Origin: Phragmites australis
Taxonomy: Eukaryota > Streptophyta > Magnoliopsida > Poales > Poaceae
Assembly: GCF_958298935.1 (NCBI RefSeq)
Contig: NC_084941.1
Coordinates: 19,442,001-19,506,000, forward strand
Length of the DNA: 64,000 bases
Direction of reading: 5' to 3'
In this document: positions 11,265 through 22,161 of the stretch, in pieces
How positions within the stretch are numbered: the stretch's first letter is position 1
Layout of the letters: the number at the start of each line of letters is the position of its first letter
Translations under genes and position numbers: made by a program
The notes under the pieces: model-generated
What the model was told of the DNA's origin: nothing
The model's database searches: none
What the model saw: only the letters and a program-made list of their open reading frames with translations

Positions 11265-12060
11265 AGGAAGTGGTCATTTTTCTTCAAGAGTTTGAAGAGC
11301 GGTAGCCCTCTCTCCCCCATCCTCGAGATGAACCTGCTCAAAGCTGCCATGCACCCTGTTAGTTTCTGGACACCCTTTAACCTGGTCGGAGATCCTATCT
11401 GGTCGATTGCTCTGATCTTGTTTGGGTTTGCCTCTATTCTCCAACTCGATATGAGCAAAACGAGCAATTTTCTTGATGGGACTGCAAACATGCACTTTTC
11501 TGAGTTTAGCTTCATTCGGTATTTTTGAAGGTTATCAAATGTTTCCTAGAGGTCTGCGACCAAGTTGTCCCTGGTCCTGCTCTTTACGACCACGTCATCA
11601 ACATATACCTCAACATTTATACCGAGCTGTGGGCGAAGGATGAAGTGAATACATCGTTGGTAAGTGGCACCGGCGTTTTTCAAGCCAAAAGGCATTTTTA
11701 CATGACAAAAGACCCCGAAGGGCGTTACAAAAGCGGTTTTCTCCTCATCTACCCTATTCATACTAATCTGGTGGTACCCCGAACGGGCATTTAGAAAGCA
11801 CAGCAGATCGCTACCGGTAGTTGAGTCAACAAGCTGGTCGATCCGGGGTAGAGGGAAGAGATCATTCGAGCACGCCTTGTTGAGGTCAATGAAGTCAACG
11901 CACATCTCCACTTACCGCTGGGATTTCAGACCATGACAGGGTTAGCCAGCCATTTTGGGTATTGTTTCCCTCGGATGAAGCCTGCTTCTAGGAGTTTGTC
12001 GATCTACTGACGAAGTGCTTCCTTCCGGTCGGGTGCGAACCATCGCACTCTTTGTTTTAC
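11265..12060 (-). pseudogene. Tat-type gypsy reverse transcriptase, degenerate
   Basis: The frame 11911 to 11546 reads MCVDFIDLNKACSNDLFPLP, then ARSGYHQISM, KTAFVTPFGVFCHVKMPFGL and VEVYVDDVVVKS; the YVDD active site (about 11594-11605) is intact. Further frames at 11102-11515 carry the thumb region (KLTGCMAALSRFISRMGERG, LFKLLKKNDHFLWTPE). Stops and shifts separate the parts, so the enzyme is not encoded in one frame. Confidence 0.87.
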
Positions 12061-12185
12061 TGGCTGCGCGTCAGGCTGCACAGACAACTTGTTCTCGACC
12101 ACCTCCCTAGGGACTCCAGGCAAATCAGACGGACTCCAGGAAAAGATGTTCGTGTTCACCCGGAGGAAAGGATGAGCGTGAGTAC

Positions 12186-12678
12186 CTATTTTGGTTCCAA
12201 GGTGGCCCCTATTTGGACCGTCTTGGATGGGTCTGTATCATCTAGGCATACTGCTTTGAACCTATCGGCAGGGTCGATGATGATGTAGACCTTCTCTAGG
12301 CGACCACTTGGCCCCGCATCCCCGGGTCGCGACCCGGGAGTCAGCTCGACCAAGTCAAGGCTCCTCTTGTCGTAGTTCCTAGTATTCATAGTGGGCAATA
12401 GCCATGAACTGAGCCATCGTTGGTCGACCTAGGATCGCGTTATACGCAGTGCCAAAGTCAACCACATTGAACAGGACCATTTCAGTTCGGAAGTTGCTCG
12501 GTGAACCGAACTTGACGGGTACCTCAATTTGCCCCAACGGCTTGGCCGAAGAACCAGGGGTAATCTTGAAGAAGGGAGGAGATAGCTTCAACACGCTCCT
12601 CAGGATCTTCAGGGCATCTAGCGCGTCAGTGGAGAGGAGGTTGATGGAGCTCCCTCCATCGACTAGTACGCGGTCCAT
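12186..12678 (-). pseudogene. Tat-type gypsy protease region
   Basis: The frame 12678 to 12379 begins MDRVLVDGGSSINLLSTDAL, the DGGSSINLL active-site motif of Tat/RIRE2-like elements with the aspartate kept, and ends with YNAILGRPTMAQFMAI, the usual hydrophobic-GRP motif. The frame at 12398-12186 continues toward RT. Stops separate it from gag. Confidence 0.85.
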
Positions 12679-12873
12679 CTACACATTGTGCATCGTGGGC
12701 TCCACCACGATAGGGTATCGTCCAGGGCATTTGACGCATGTAGGGTGGTCAGACTGGCTGAAGGTGAGGGGAACCTCCGACCACTTCAGTCGCGGACTCG
12801 GACCCGGCATGGTCGCCCATAACTCACGGACCACCAACTTGTACTCCCTATTCGAGGAGTACGTCGTGTCTCC

Positions 12874-14150
12874 CTAAAAGATATGGTGAACTATGTGCTT
12901 AGCCTGCTGGAATCTCAGAGCTGATTGGTCGGGGTTGGCCCCATCCTCACCATCGTTGTTGCACCTGGTCTTGCGCTCCCCGAGCTCCTGGTCGATAATT
13001 CCTCGCACGACCTTGCACTCAGTCAAGTCGTGGGCGTCGATATGGTGGATTGGGTAGTAGCCTCTGCCCTTCTTTCCGTTTCTTGAAGTGGCGACGCGGT
13101 TGGCTGGTTTGTTCAACAGCCATGACGTCGGGTGGCCTAACCTTGAGCTTGTTTTTCTTTTTCTCCTTCCAGCTAACTCCTTTGGACGAAGTGAGCTGGT
13201 CGAAGGTCGACTGCGGCTTTACGCCTATCTGGCACTCTTCAGCCTCAGCGGCTTGCGCGCATTTGTTTGCAAGCTTGAAGAGCTTGGTGGTGCTCTAGAC
13301 CTCCTTTGTGGCCAGCTTTTCGACCATCTCCTAGTCTCTGACCCCCCTCCGAAATGCTATGACCACGACTGATCTTTAAAATGGTGTTCCGGTATTCGGT
13401 GAAATGTCAGATGTAGTCTCGTAGCGGCTCGCCCTGCCGCTTCCTGATCTGATACAGGTCATCCTCAACCCCTGGTCGGGCATAGGTCCCATGGAAGTTG
13501 GCGATGAACTAGTCGCACAAATCTTCCCAAGACCGGACTGACCCGCGAGGGAGATTCATCAGCCGGGATCATGTTCAACCGGTCAGGGCGGTTGGGAAGT
13601 AGTTTTCCATTGCCTTCCAGTCGCCTCCTGCAGCCTACACCATGGTGGTGTAGATCTTTAGGAACTCCTCAGAGTTAGTAGAGCTGTCATATTTTTCAGC
13701 TAGAACCGGTCCAAGCTTATCCGGCCAGCGCACCTCTCGCAGTCGAACTGAGAGCATTGCACCTCGTTCCGTAACTAGGAGTCGCTCGTTGATGGGTGGC
13801 CACACGTGATCAGGGAGAGAACCGATGGTCTCGTGGCTCAAGCAACGGGATGGAGGACACCGATGCTTCCCCGCGCGAGAAAGGTGAGTTGCAGGACTGC
13901 TTGCTCTTCTCCCTCTCTTGGTGGCCACGCTCCTCCTGCTCCCGTGTGGCCTTCTGGCCCCTGCATTACATAATGGAGGTCGTGGTGGCGGAGTGAGTCG
14001 CGTAGGTAAGCAGGCAGACTGCCCCGACGTGGTGGGGGTCGCCTCATACTCCCTATCACCGAGGGAATGTGGGTTTCCTCCTGCAGCGGAGCCCATCATG
14101 ACCCCTACTAGCCACGATCCCGATCGTTCCTTATGGAGGACGGGATAGCC
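12874..14150 (-). pseudogene. Tat-type gypsy gag, heavily decayed
   Basis: Moving left on the minus strand, 13720-13640 reads KLGPVLAEKYDSSTNSEEFL then KIYTTMV followed by a stop; in shifted frames MENYFPTALTG, SRLMNLPRGSVRSWEDLCD and GTYARPGVEDDLYQIRKRQG follow, the capsid pattern of Tat elements (LTGxAxxWLxxLPxxSI.SW..L). The frame 13116-12874 (HHIDAHDLTECKVVRGII) is the end of gag with its H/C residues. Many stops and frameshifts. Confidence 0.75.
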
Positions 14151-15268
14151 GCTACCACAGTCTAGCGCCGTGCAGTCTATACTAAGAGGGCGAGATCATG
14201 TAGCCATGGTGCCACCGGTGAACCTTCTGGTCGCACAAGCTTCCCCTGGTCGCACGTTGTGGTTATGGTCTTGACAATACCTATCGCACGCTGATACTTC
14301 GTGGCACAGGGCCCACTACATGGGGCACCCCCTTATCTATTACACTGACACTGTTAGATTCCATAGCTGATGAATCTCTTTCTTTTTCCACTCTTTCCTG
14401 TCAGGCAAGACGTTTTTCTGGCACAAACCTACTAGTTATTTGTCCTGTGTCGATATTGGGTGAACTGATGGCAATGATGCTCCAAGACCAAGAGTTTTAA
14501 CAACCAAAGCTATTGAAGCTGTCGAGCGTTGGGCGGAGCGGTGTCCCCGTCGCTGGCCGCGGGTGAGGCGATGGACCACCGGCGGGCTGGTGCCGAGGTA
14601 AGACTTAGGAGAGCTCTAAAATAGAGAGGTTAGTGCGGCGGGAGTAAAGGACATGTATCCGGCGGCATCCCCGCCACCAGAGGTAGTGGAGGTGAGTGGT
14701 AGGCAAGGCGAGCAGAGAGCGATAAGATCGGAGGAAGTAGACGACGCTTAAACACTCGGATTTTGATCGGACAGCTAAAATCTATCGTCTGAAGCAAATG
14801 CTATTTTCATAAGCCTGAAAAATAGCATGACCCATATATATCATTCGACACAAGCATGCAGTCGCAGACAGCCAAAATCAGTAGTAGATGACAGGGCAAC
14901 GAAGATGATGATATCGATCGGTACATGCACCGCAACAATGGAACGTATACTAATGCGACGGACGGAGGTTTTAGCTAATTCTCAGCCTTATCAGCCTCTG
15001 CTTCTTCTCCGGCCTGCATGTCCTCACTGCTCACGGTCTGATCCTCTGCAAGTTTAACTGCTGCAGTTTCTTTAGTGTATTTTAAGTGGTTATCTTGAGT
15101 TGCTATTTCTTATTTCTCTTAGCATATTTTTTTAAAAATTTATTCTCAATTTTTCATATTTCACAATGCTCAAAGTTATTTTTTATTTTCTCTCTTTTAA
15201 TAATTAACTCTTCAAGATTCCTCTCCACATGAGTAAGATTTCTCTTTAAATCAACTTTATCTTTATCG
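14151..15268. other. Retroelement leader remnant and unassigned sequence
   Basis: Up to about 14520 this is probably the leader of the minus-strand Tat element (on the plus strand the gag-proximal end is at 14150), but I could not find a primer site. From 14520 to 15268 I see nothing assignable; 15070-15250 is T-rich. Confidence 0.3.
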
Positions 15269-15875
15269 TCATCTATCTCTCTTCTCTCTGTATATGACAG
15301 GAACAAAAGCTATAATCACTGAGTTACCCTTAGATGGACTATCATCCTGCAAGGGATCGAGGCAGGAGAGGGCGAAGCCCTTGGCAGCCTCGACGATGGC
15401 TACCGGCAGGCCAAGGCACTTGTTCGCGATCTGCTCCTTGTCTGCTCCAGTTCCAAGATTATGTCCTCCCCCTGCCGTCTTTGCCGTCCTTGTTGTGCTT
15501 GGCATCCTTGTGCTTCTTGGCTTGCTTGTACTCCCTCTTGAAGAGCTCCCATCCATCTTCCGGGCTTCCGGCTCGACCTTGGGCGGGCGGAAGGCGCGGC
15601 TGGTGCGCACCATGGTCGTGGCGTCCTCCTCCTTGCGGCAGGTGACGAGCACGCTCTTGTGCTTCCCCTTGGGCAGGCCGTAGGCGAGGCGGTCCCCCAC
15701 TGGCCCTCCGGCGGCGGCCTTGGCAGCGTCAGGTTGCTGTACCAGCCATCGTCGCCGTACGCCCGGATGTCATCGAACATGATGAGGTACCCTGTCTTGG
15801 ACAGCGTCACGTGCAGGATGTACAGCAACACCCCTGTGTGCATGTACGTTGCATTGCATCGCATGATCAAGAAGC
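15269..15875 (-). pseudogene. Unidentified protein-coding remnant
   Basis: GC-rich (unlike its AT-rich surroundings), with minus-strand coding character: ILHVTLSKTGYLIMFDDIRA then GDDGWYSNLTLP in one frame, then in another GDRLAYGLPKGKHKSVLVTC and RKEEDATTMVRTSRAFRPPK, then WELFKREYKQAKKHKDAKHN in the third. The frame changes suggest small indels in a formerly continuous exon. I do not recognise the family. It may belong with the remnant at 16922-17430. It could also be a captured fragment. Confidence 0.35.
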
Positions 15876-16667
15876 AAGCCTGTTAAACCCACTGAGAAAA
15901 TTAATTAGTTAAGGACAGGAGCTGTAATATGTACCAGGCAGATTGGCTTGCTATGTTTTATTTGTTCATACTACAGTATAAATAGAGGCAGAGGAAAAAA
16001 TTACATGCAAAGCTAATTACATAGCAGCACACCACATAGGTTTGTTGTTTAAAATTATTATTTTGTAGAAAATAGGTACCACAGTAATGATTAATACAAG
16101 TACTAAAATGAGGTAGTCAAGATTTTTTGGCCGGCGACCGGAGTCTGTGAAGAAGATGCTGGATTTCTCTGATTTTATGTGTATAAGGGAATAAATAAAC
16201 GAGGTGTAGAGGAAAAAATTATATGTACAGATAATTGAATAGTAGCATATCACGTATGTTGGTTGTCCAAAATTATTTTTAAAAAAAACAAAAGGCACAA
16301 TAAGGATTAATAGAAGTGCTAATTTGAAAAATAAGGTTGCGATGATTTTTAGACTGACGACTGAATTCTATGGAAAGAGATGCTGAATTTCTCTAGTACG
16401 ATGTGTATAAGAGAACAAATGAGCGAGATATTTTATTGTTATTTGTTTAGAATAGAGCAAATATATTTTTTTATTTCTAAATAAATATCTAGAAACAACA
16501 GCTACAGTATACAGTTCACTGCCCAGTGGCGGGACCCATGTGCTTGCAGTGCTACATTGGTGGTACAGTGCTACAATACCCTATACAGTGCATGGGCCCA
16601 CGTGTCAGGAACAGTATCTACGGTGAGGCGGATGGCGTGAGAGGCCGATTCCTGGCTCGTTAGGATA
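15876..16667. other. No gene seen; AT-rich intergenic sequence
   Basis: Two stretches resemble each other as a decayed direct duplication: 16128-16225 ('gaagatgctggatttctctgatttta' context) and 16355-16430 ('gagatgctgaatttctctag'), each followed by 'tgtgtataag.ga.aa'. Nothing else is recognisable. Confidence 0.35.
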
Positions 16668-16921
16668 TACTTCCTCTGATTACAAATGTAGTTTGTTTTA
16701 ACTTTCTTAATTATTTTTTAAATATAAATTATTCTCAAATTTTTATGTATTTTTTTCTCTTTTTTTATTTTTATTTTTTTAATAAATACTTTCGCTCTTA
16801 TAAATAAATAAATTATATTTTTTAATATATAATAAATAAGGGACAATAAGATCATTCGATCTACTTTTTTAATCCTCATATATAAATTTAAAACAATTTA
16901 TATTTGCAATCAAATGAAGTA
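16668..16921. mobile_element. Stowaway-like (Tc1/mariner) MITE, 254 bp including TA
   Basis: The left end TACTTCCTCTGATTACAAAT (16668-16687) and the reverse complement of the right end, TACTTCATTTGATTGCAAAT (16921-16902), match at 17 of 20 positions and the similarity continues through a GTTTT block. Both ends carry the TA dinucleotide that Stowaway elements duplicate on insertion. The interior is AT-rich and non-coding, as expected for a MITE mobilised in trans by a mariner-like transposase. Confidence 0.85.
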
Positions 16922-17430
16922 TATATATTCGCACCGATTTTGGATTTCTGGACGGCAGCAAAGTTACCGACCGTCGTCTTCATCAATTTGTTAAAGATGT
17001 CGCCGTCCTGTTCCTTGGCATGTTCGCTGGCGAGGGGCTCGATGACGGTCTCGTATTCCTTCTTCTCATGGCCTCCTTTTGTTTTTGGGCATCTTGGACA
17101 GACGAGGCTTCTCTGACATAACTGTCCTTTTATGTGTGAATCCTCATGTCTAGGTCCACGCGTCAGATCACTCTGACATTCACGTCAGAGAAATCATTTC
17201 CATCTTGGACGGGGTTCATCTCGGCGACCTTCTTCTTGATGTTGTCGACGGCAGCGGGTCGTTGATGGTCCTTTTCTCCTCGGCTTTCCGGTGCGATTTG
17301 ACGCTGTTGGAGTTCTCGATGATGCACTTGACCTGGTAGGTGTCGATGCCGAGGTTGTCGAGCATCCCATGGAGGAGACTGAACTGGTCCTCGGAGTCCG
17401 GCGGAGTGGCGGGCCTCTAAATTCGACACA
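16922..17430 (-). pseudogene. Unidentified protein-coding remnant
   Basis: On the minus strand 17420-17260 reads MLDNLGIDTYQVKCIIENSN followed by SVKSHRKAEEKRTIND; a one-base slip near 17255 would continue into VDNIKKKVAEMNPVQDGNDF. Leftward, 17070-16925 reads KKEYETVIEPLASEHAKEQD then FNKLMKTTVGNFAAVQKSKI. Base composition is more GC-rich than the surroundings. I do not recognise the protein. The MITE abuts it on the left. Confidence 0.35.
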
Positions 17431-18780
17431 TAAGCAAGATTTATCTTAAAAATAACAATGTAGTGTGTTAGGCCTCTCCTTTTGAAGAAAATAACGTGGG
17501 CACTTTCTTATTGTATTTCTTTTTCATTTTTTTTTCTTATATTTCTGCTTGAGAAGTACACGGGAGAAAAGTGATTTACTAACAATATGTTTGGTATGTT
17601 TGGTAAACATTGAGGGGGAGGAGGGGTCTGAGAGTTGATTTGTAGAAATTTTTATGTAAATCAAGACGAAGGGGTGAGATGTATTTGGTTCTCTTGGCTC
17701 TAAACAATATCTTTCCAATTTCTACCGTTTGTTGTTAAAAAAGGTGTGAATTTGAGCCTTAGACTCACAGCCCTTATCCCATTTAAACTCATATGCACAC
17801 AACACAAATACGAGACTTAATAGTCGTAGAAACGAAAAGGGAAGGGACTTGTAACCCCAAAATCTAAATTCCTATTCCCTCCCCCACCGGTTCCCTCGAA
17901 CCAGATGGTCTGTAGAGGTAGAATGCTCATACCCCAATTGCATAGGAGAGTTATGTCTGTCTACATTATTTGTATTTATTGATTAGGTTCACTCTTCGCT
18001 GTCAGAAAATATACATATGAGTTACATGTAAAGTTGTTTCTAAGTGATGTAAGATGCATAGAAATTGCAAAATAGTGTATGCACTAGAAGTTCGCCGTAA
18101 CATTACCACGCCTGATGACCCGTGGCCACGTTGGGTGCCCTGCTGTTGCCGTGATCCGTTGATATTAGTCGGACCACGGAGGTCTCGATTCCACACGTTG
18201 TGTCTTGCGTTTACGGTAAGTGTTGTAATTCTTGATATTCAATAGCATTATTTGTATTACTGTTCAATCTTATATTTTTTGACAGTTTTATAATCTGGTG
18301 TCAGAAATAATGGAATATTTGGAGTCCTGGACATAGGGCGTATTTAAGCAGCTTATGTTACTTCTATCAATAAGACGTCGAATGATCCAAAATAAGAAAA
18401 ATATGGAGTTACAGCATTAATGTAGGAACTGATCACATTTCTGCTGATTCATAGTTCTATTTCTATCGGTACATCCATCTTTTTTCATGGTGTCTAGATT
18501 TCGAATTTAAACGAATATTGGTGGAAGAGTTGTCGAAGACAGTTAGGACGGAGGAGAAAACGGTCTTCATAGTATTTGCCGAGAATGACCGGTGATGATC
18601 AAAATACCCCTATTTTAGTTGAATTTTTGCCATTTTTTATGCAACTACGTTTCATTCCGCTACTGGAAAGTTCAAAACACAGCAGGGATCAGGGGAGCAT
18701 CAGAAGAACAATAATTGGAAATGAGAAAATGCAAAGGGAAGAGTAATGTACGTGGTACTTTTCATGGATTAATGACATAT
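17431..18780. other. No gene seen; intergenic
   Basis: Open frames are short and lack any family resemblance. 18100-18200 is locally GC-richer but gives no motif I know. Confidence 0.3.
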
Positions 18781-18828
18781 TTACTTTTAAATATAGGTTT
18801 GTTGGTTCTCTTTTAAATTGGTTGAACT

Positions 18829-18910
18829 ATGCTCCTAACTCAGTTTATTCAATCTTTGCCATTCTCTGCATCAGCTTTGTCATCGTCTTCATCTTGAAGA
18901 ACATATATGT
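18829..18910 (-). pseudogene. Possible 3' end of a gene fragment
   Basis: The minus strand reads YVLQDEDDDKADAENGKD then TGA, overlapping an AATAAA-type signal and the 22-bp sequence that recurs at 20813-20834. An acidic C-terminal tail with stop and polyadenylation hexamer is plausible but very short. Confidence 0.25.
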
Positions 18911-19288
18911 CAATGTTACTTATTGAAATGAGGAGAACCAACTACTTGTTTCATTGGATAATAATAATAATAAAAGAAGCATTACTTTGCTAACTAAAAC
19001 CAATTTCACTATGTTTTTTCACAGGGCAACATATTAGTTTAGTTAGATTCCAGTAATAGAATAGCACTTGCTACAAAGTTCAAAAAGCATAGTGCAACCT
19101 CTTATGCTGTTTAACACACATTTAAATCCATGAAAAGTAAATTTTTAGTTTATTTAAATCTGATGTTACTTCTCCGATGAGGTGTAGTTGATAAGAATGT
19201 TTGTTCTACTTTCTGAAATATTATGCTTTTGTTGTTGAGGCTAGCTCACTTTTACCTGTTGTCTGATTAAAAGGATTTTACTGGTGTC

Positions 19289-20495
19289 CAGGGTTCAAAA
19301 AACCATCGGTAACCGTCCAAAAATCGTGGTTACCGAACTTCTTGGTCCGGTCCGGTTTCAGAAACTGAACGGTAACCAAAATTTGAATTCAAAAAATTTG
19401 AAAAAAATAAAAAAATTCAAAAAAATTCAAAAAAATCTTAAAAACAACTAGACACAATTCTAAGACCTTCTGTGAAAAACAATTTCAAAAATAATGTCGT
19501 TTGCATCATATTCTATAGGGAGAAAGTTTTAAAAAAATGAAAAAAATTGAAGCGTGCGGCTCAGTTATTAACTCACGTTAAGGAAAAGTGTAACATGCAA
19601 ACACATATTTTTCTTGTATAAAACATATTTTAAGAGAATCTTTAAAATTGATTTCACTTTATTTAGAGTTTTATTAAATTCTCTATGATTTTTACAAAGT
19701 TCACAAGCATAAAGTGAATATGTTAAGAAACAGCACTGTAATTAACTTTTTCATGTCTACTATTATTTTTCCTACATAAATCATAGTATAAATAAGCTAA
19801 TGAAAGTGGTTTCACTAATTTTTGAGGTGTGATGGGTCAGTTATGAATTAATCTAGTCGCAACACATTTACACAATCATGCATGTTACAATAACTAATTC
19901 ATGAGTTCATGTATTTTTAAAAGATATAGGATCATGTAAGAAGACTAACAAAATTAGTTTCATGATTTTTGGATTAGCAAAGAGTAAACTATGCATTTAA
20001 CTTGGTTTAACAAATAAAATTTCTCACAGAAAATTTTGAACTTTTTTATGAGTATAAATACTTTTATCATGTAGATCATGTTACAAGGAAGCGAAAAAAA
20101 TTTGTTTCACTTGATTTGAAGCTCAGATGAATTAGTTATTGATTTTACAAGATTGAGCCCTTTTTTAGGTTTTTTGTTGAACTACGCTGAAATTCGATAA
20201 AACCGCTCGATAAATCGAGAAAACCGAGCGGTTACCGACCCAAACCGCTCGGTGACCGACCAAATCAAAAATACGAGAAAATCGCTCGGTAACCGACTCA
20301 AACCGCTCGGTAACCGACCAAAATCGAGCGGTTACCGAGAGGGCAAAAACACGATTTTTTCGCAAAAATTCAAATTTTGCATAATGAATTTTCTCCAAAT
20401 TTTTTTAAATTTTTGACCGGTAACCATGGTTACCGCGAGATTTCGGTTACCGTCAGAGCTCGGTAACCGAGCTCCAATCGGTAACGTGAACCTTA
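19289..20495 (+). mobile_element. hAT-like non-autonomous DNA element, copy 1
   Basis: The element begins CAGGGTTCAAAAAACC and ends with GTGAACCTTA, a decayed inverse of CAGGGTTCA. It is flanked by 8-bp near-identical repeats, ctggtgtc (19281-19288) and cttgtgtc (20496-20503), the target-duplication length of hAT transposons. Both terminal regions are dense in GGTAACCG/CGGTTACC words, while the middle is AT-rich. It encodes no transposase. A second, truncated copy in inverse orientation lies at 55070-55745, confirming a repeat family. Confidence 0.7.
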
Positions 20496-20812
20496 CTTGT
20501 GTCCCGCTGTTGTTGATCTTGCATGTATGAGGGATACCTGTATTATTAGGGAAATTAATCCATGAAAAGTAAAAGTATATGCTTTTCTTCCTCGTTATGC
20601 ATTGTGTCAGTAATCGGAGTATGAGACCATAATAGGAAAAGACACGCAGAAGACGCATAACCTTTTTGTTATAATAATGTTTAAATACCTATATTTACTT
20701 TGTCTTCTCATGTTACCAACAAACCTATGTACAAAAAACCTACAAAAACTTACCGCGCTGAACACATATGGCATAAAAAGAGAGAGAACTTGTTACATTT
20801 GATATAGTCCTA

Positions 20813-20834
20813 GCTCCTAACTCAGTTTATTCAA
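20813..20834. repeat. 22-bp direct repeat, second copy
   Basis: The sequence GCTCCTAACTCAGTTTATTC plus AA occurs at 18831-18852 and here in the same orientation, one on each side of the hAT-like element and about 2 kb apart. Confidence 0.8.
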
Positions 20835-20933
20835 GGCATCTTGATAACGCTTTCAAATTGTTGGGTGTTATATCACGGGAATTGAGGTAACCTGGCAGAC
20901 AACAAAAGAGGAAGGTTCTTAATTATTTCACAA

Positions 20934-21606
20934 CTATGAGCCTCTTTCAAAGTAAACCCTTTTCAAGGCTTCGTCGCTGATGGTGCTGCTGACTGCTGTG
21001 CCTTTGGGTTTTGACTTAGGGAGAGCAGATTCTCTCTTGACCCGAACTGATGCAGGAATCTACAACAAAACTTTATTTAGTTTATGGCACAATGGCGACA
21101 CACAAGGCTGACAATTCCAAGTGGAATGAGTAATTATTATAGAACCTGAACAAAATTTTGGAGAAAAGCGAGAAAGAACAAAATAACTGACTGAACTTTT
21201 GGCATGTTATCGATCAATATCTTTCAAGTGAGATAAAGGCATTTGGAAGGTAAAGCTCTTTGTCAGTTGTAGAATAAATGGTAAAAAATGACCAATAAGC
21301 AATTTACATCCAGAGTATCACCAATCGAACTGCACAAATATTTAAAGACCAAATAATAATCAAGCAATAATGTAAAGGCAGTCAACAACCATAAAGTAAA
21401 CATACCATAACCGTTAGCTCAGGAGTGTGTTGTGCTAATGATCTCTTCAGAACCGTTGGAGCAGCCGACTTTACATATGTTGGTTGCTGAGGTAACTGAG
21501 GCCTTTGTGCAAAAGCAGCAAACTCGTCTGGTTGAACAGGAGGTCCTGGCAAAAATGGAGGCCTAAACATTGGTGGCGGACCAGGAAGTACACCATAAGG
21601 ATTTGG
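20934..21606 (-). pseudogene. WBP11/ELF5-like gene fragment, two exons
   Basis: Exon A (about 21606-21406, minus) reads [20 protein letters not shown], then [20 protein letters not shown] and [11 protein letters not shown], ending at a GTATGT donor. After a 346-bp intron, exon B (21059-20934) starts at a TAG acceptor with IPASVRVKRE and KSKPKG, then runs to a stop. This is the C-terminal part of the plant homologue of WW-domain-binding protein 11 (EARLY FLOWERING 5 in Arabidopsis, a nuclear splicing-related protein): the [28 protein letters not shown] order is characteristic. The rest of the gene is missing and the usual C-terminal end is not seen after exon B. The intron is kept, so it was copied as DNA. 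It lies directly beside an unrelated gene fragment. Confidence 0.75.
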
Positions 21607-21838
21607 ATCAATGCCTTAACAATCTCAATACGTCACTACCAATAAAAGCTACACTACGATCATTGCCAAAGGTCACAAAAATTGATCCAATTGCACAGTT
21701 GTACACCATGTGAACTGAATCTTCTCTGATTGAACCGTCCAACCAAAACACAATATTGAGGCTATTCACGCACCTGATCGTCGCAAAGTGTAATATAGAT
21801 GAAGGAAAAGGCATAAATTTAGAAGTTTTAATGGTTAC

Positions 21839-21946
21839 CTTGGTGTCGGCAAAGGAGCAGGCGGCCTCGAGGGCAAGCTCGACCGCACTGAATTCGAAGG
21901 GGAGCTCGTGACCCTCTGTGTGGCAGCCATGGCATGTGCAGTGCAC
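21839..21946 (-). pseudogene. MRS2-like magnesium transporter exon fragment
   Basis: The minus strand reads ELPFEFSAVELALEAACSFA followed by DTK and a GTAACC splice donor at 21838. This matches the soluble domain of plant MRS2/CorA magnesium transporters (LPFEFRALE.ALE..CS.LDA). Only this exon piece is recognisable; the transmembrane GMN region is not present. An upstream ATG at 21946 is unlikely to be the native start. It stands next to the WBP11/ELF5-like fragment on the same strand. Confidence 0.65.
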
Positions 21947-22161
21947 CGGCTAGTGATGCCTATGTTGTGGTGGCACAGGAAGCTAGAGGCTGCGCACTTT
22001 GTGTCCGATTCGCCGTCGCGCGGTTTTGCTAGCACCGAAGCTGCCAAGGCTAGAGGGAGAGAGGAGGCCAGGGCGGTGCACGGGGGAGGTGGAAGGGGAG
22101 GGGCGGAGGAGGGCCTTCTTTCCCATCAGAAATAAGTTGCCTTTCTTCCCAGCAGCCCACC

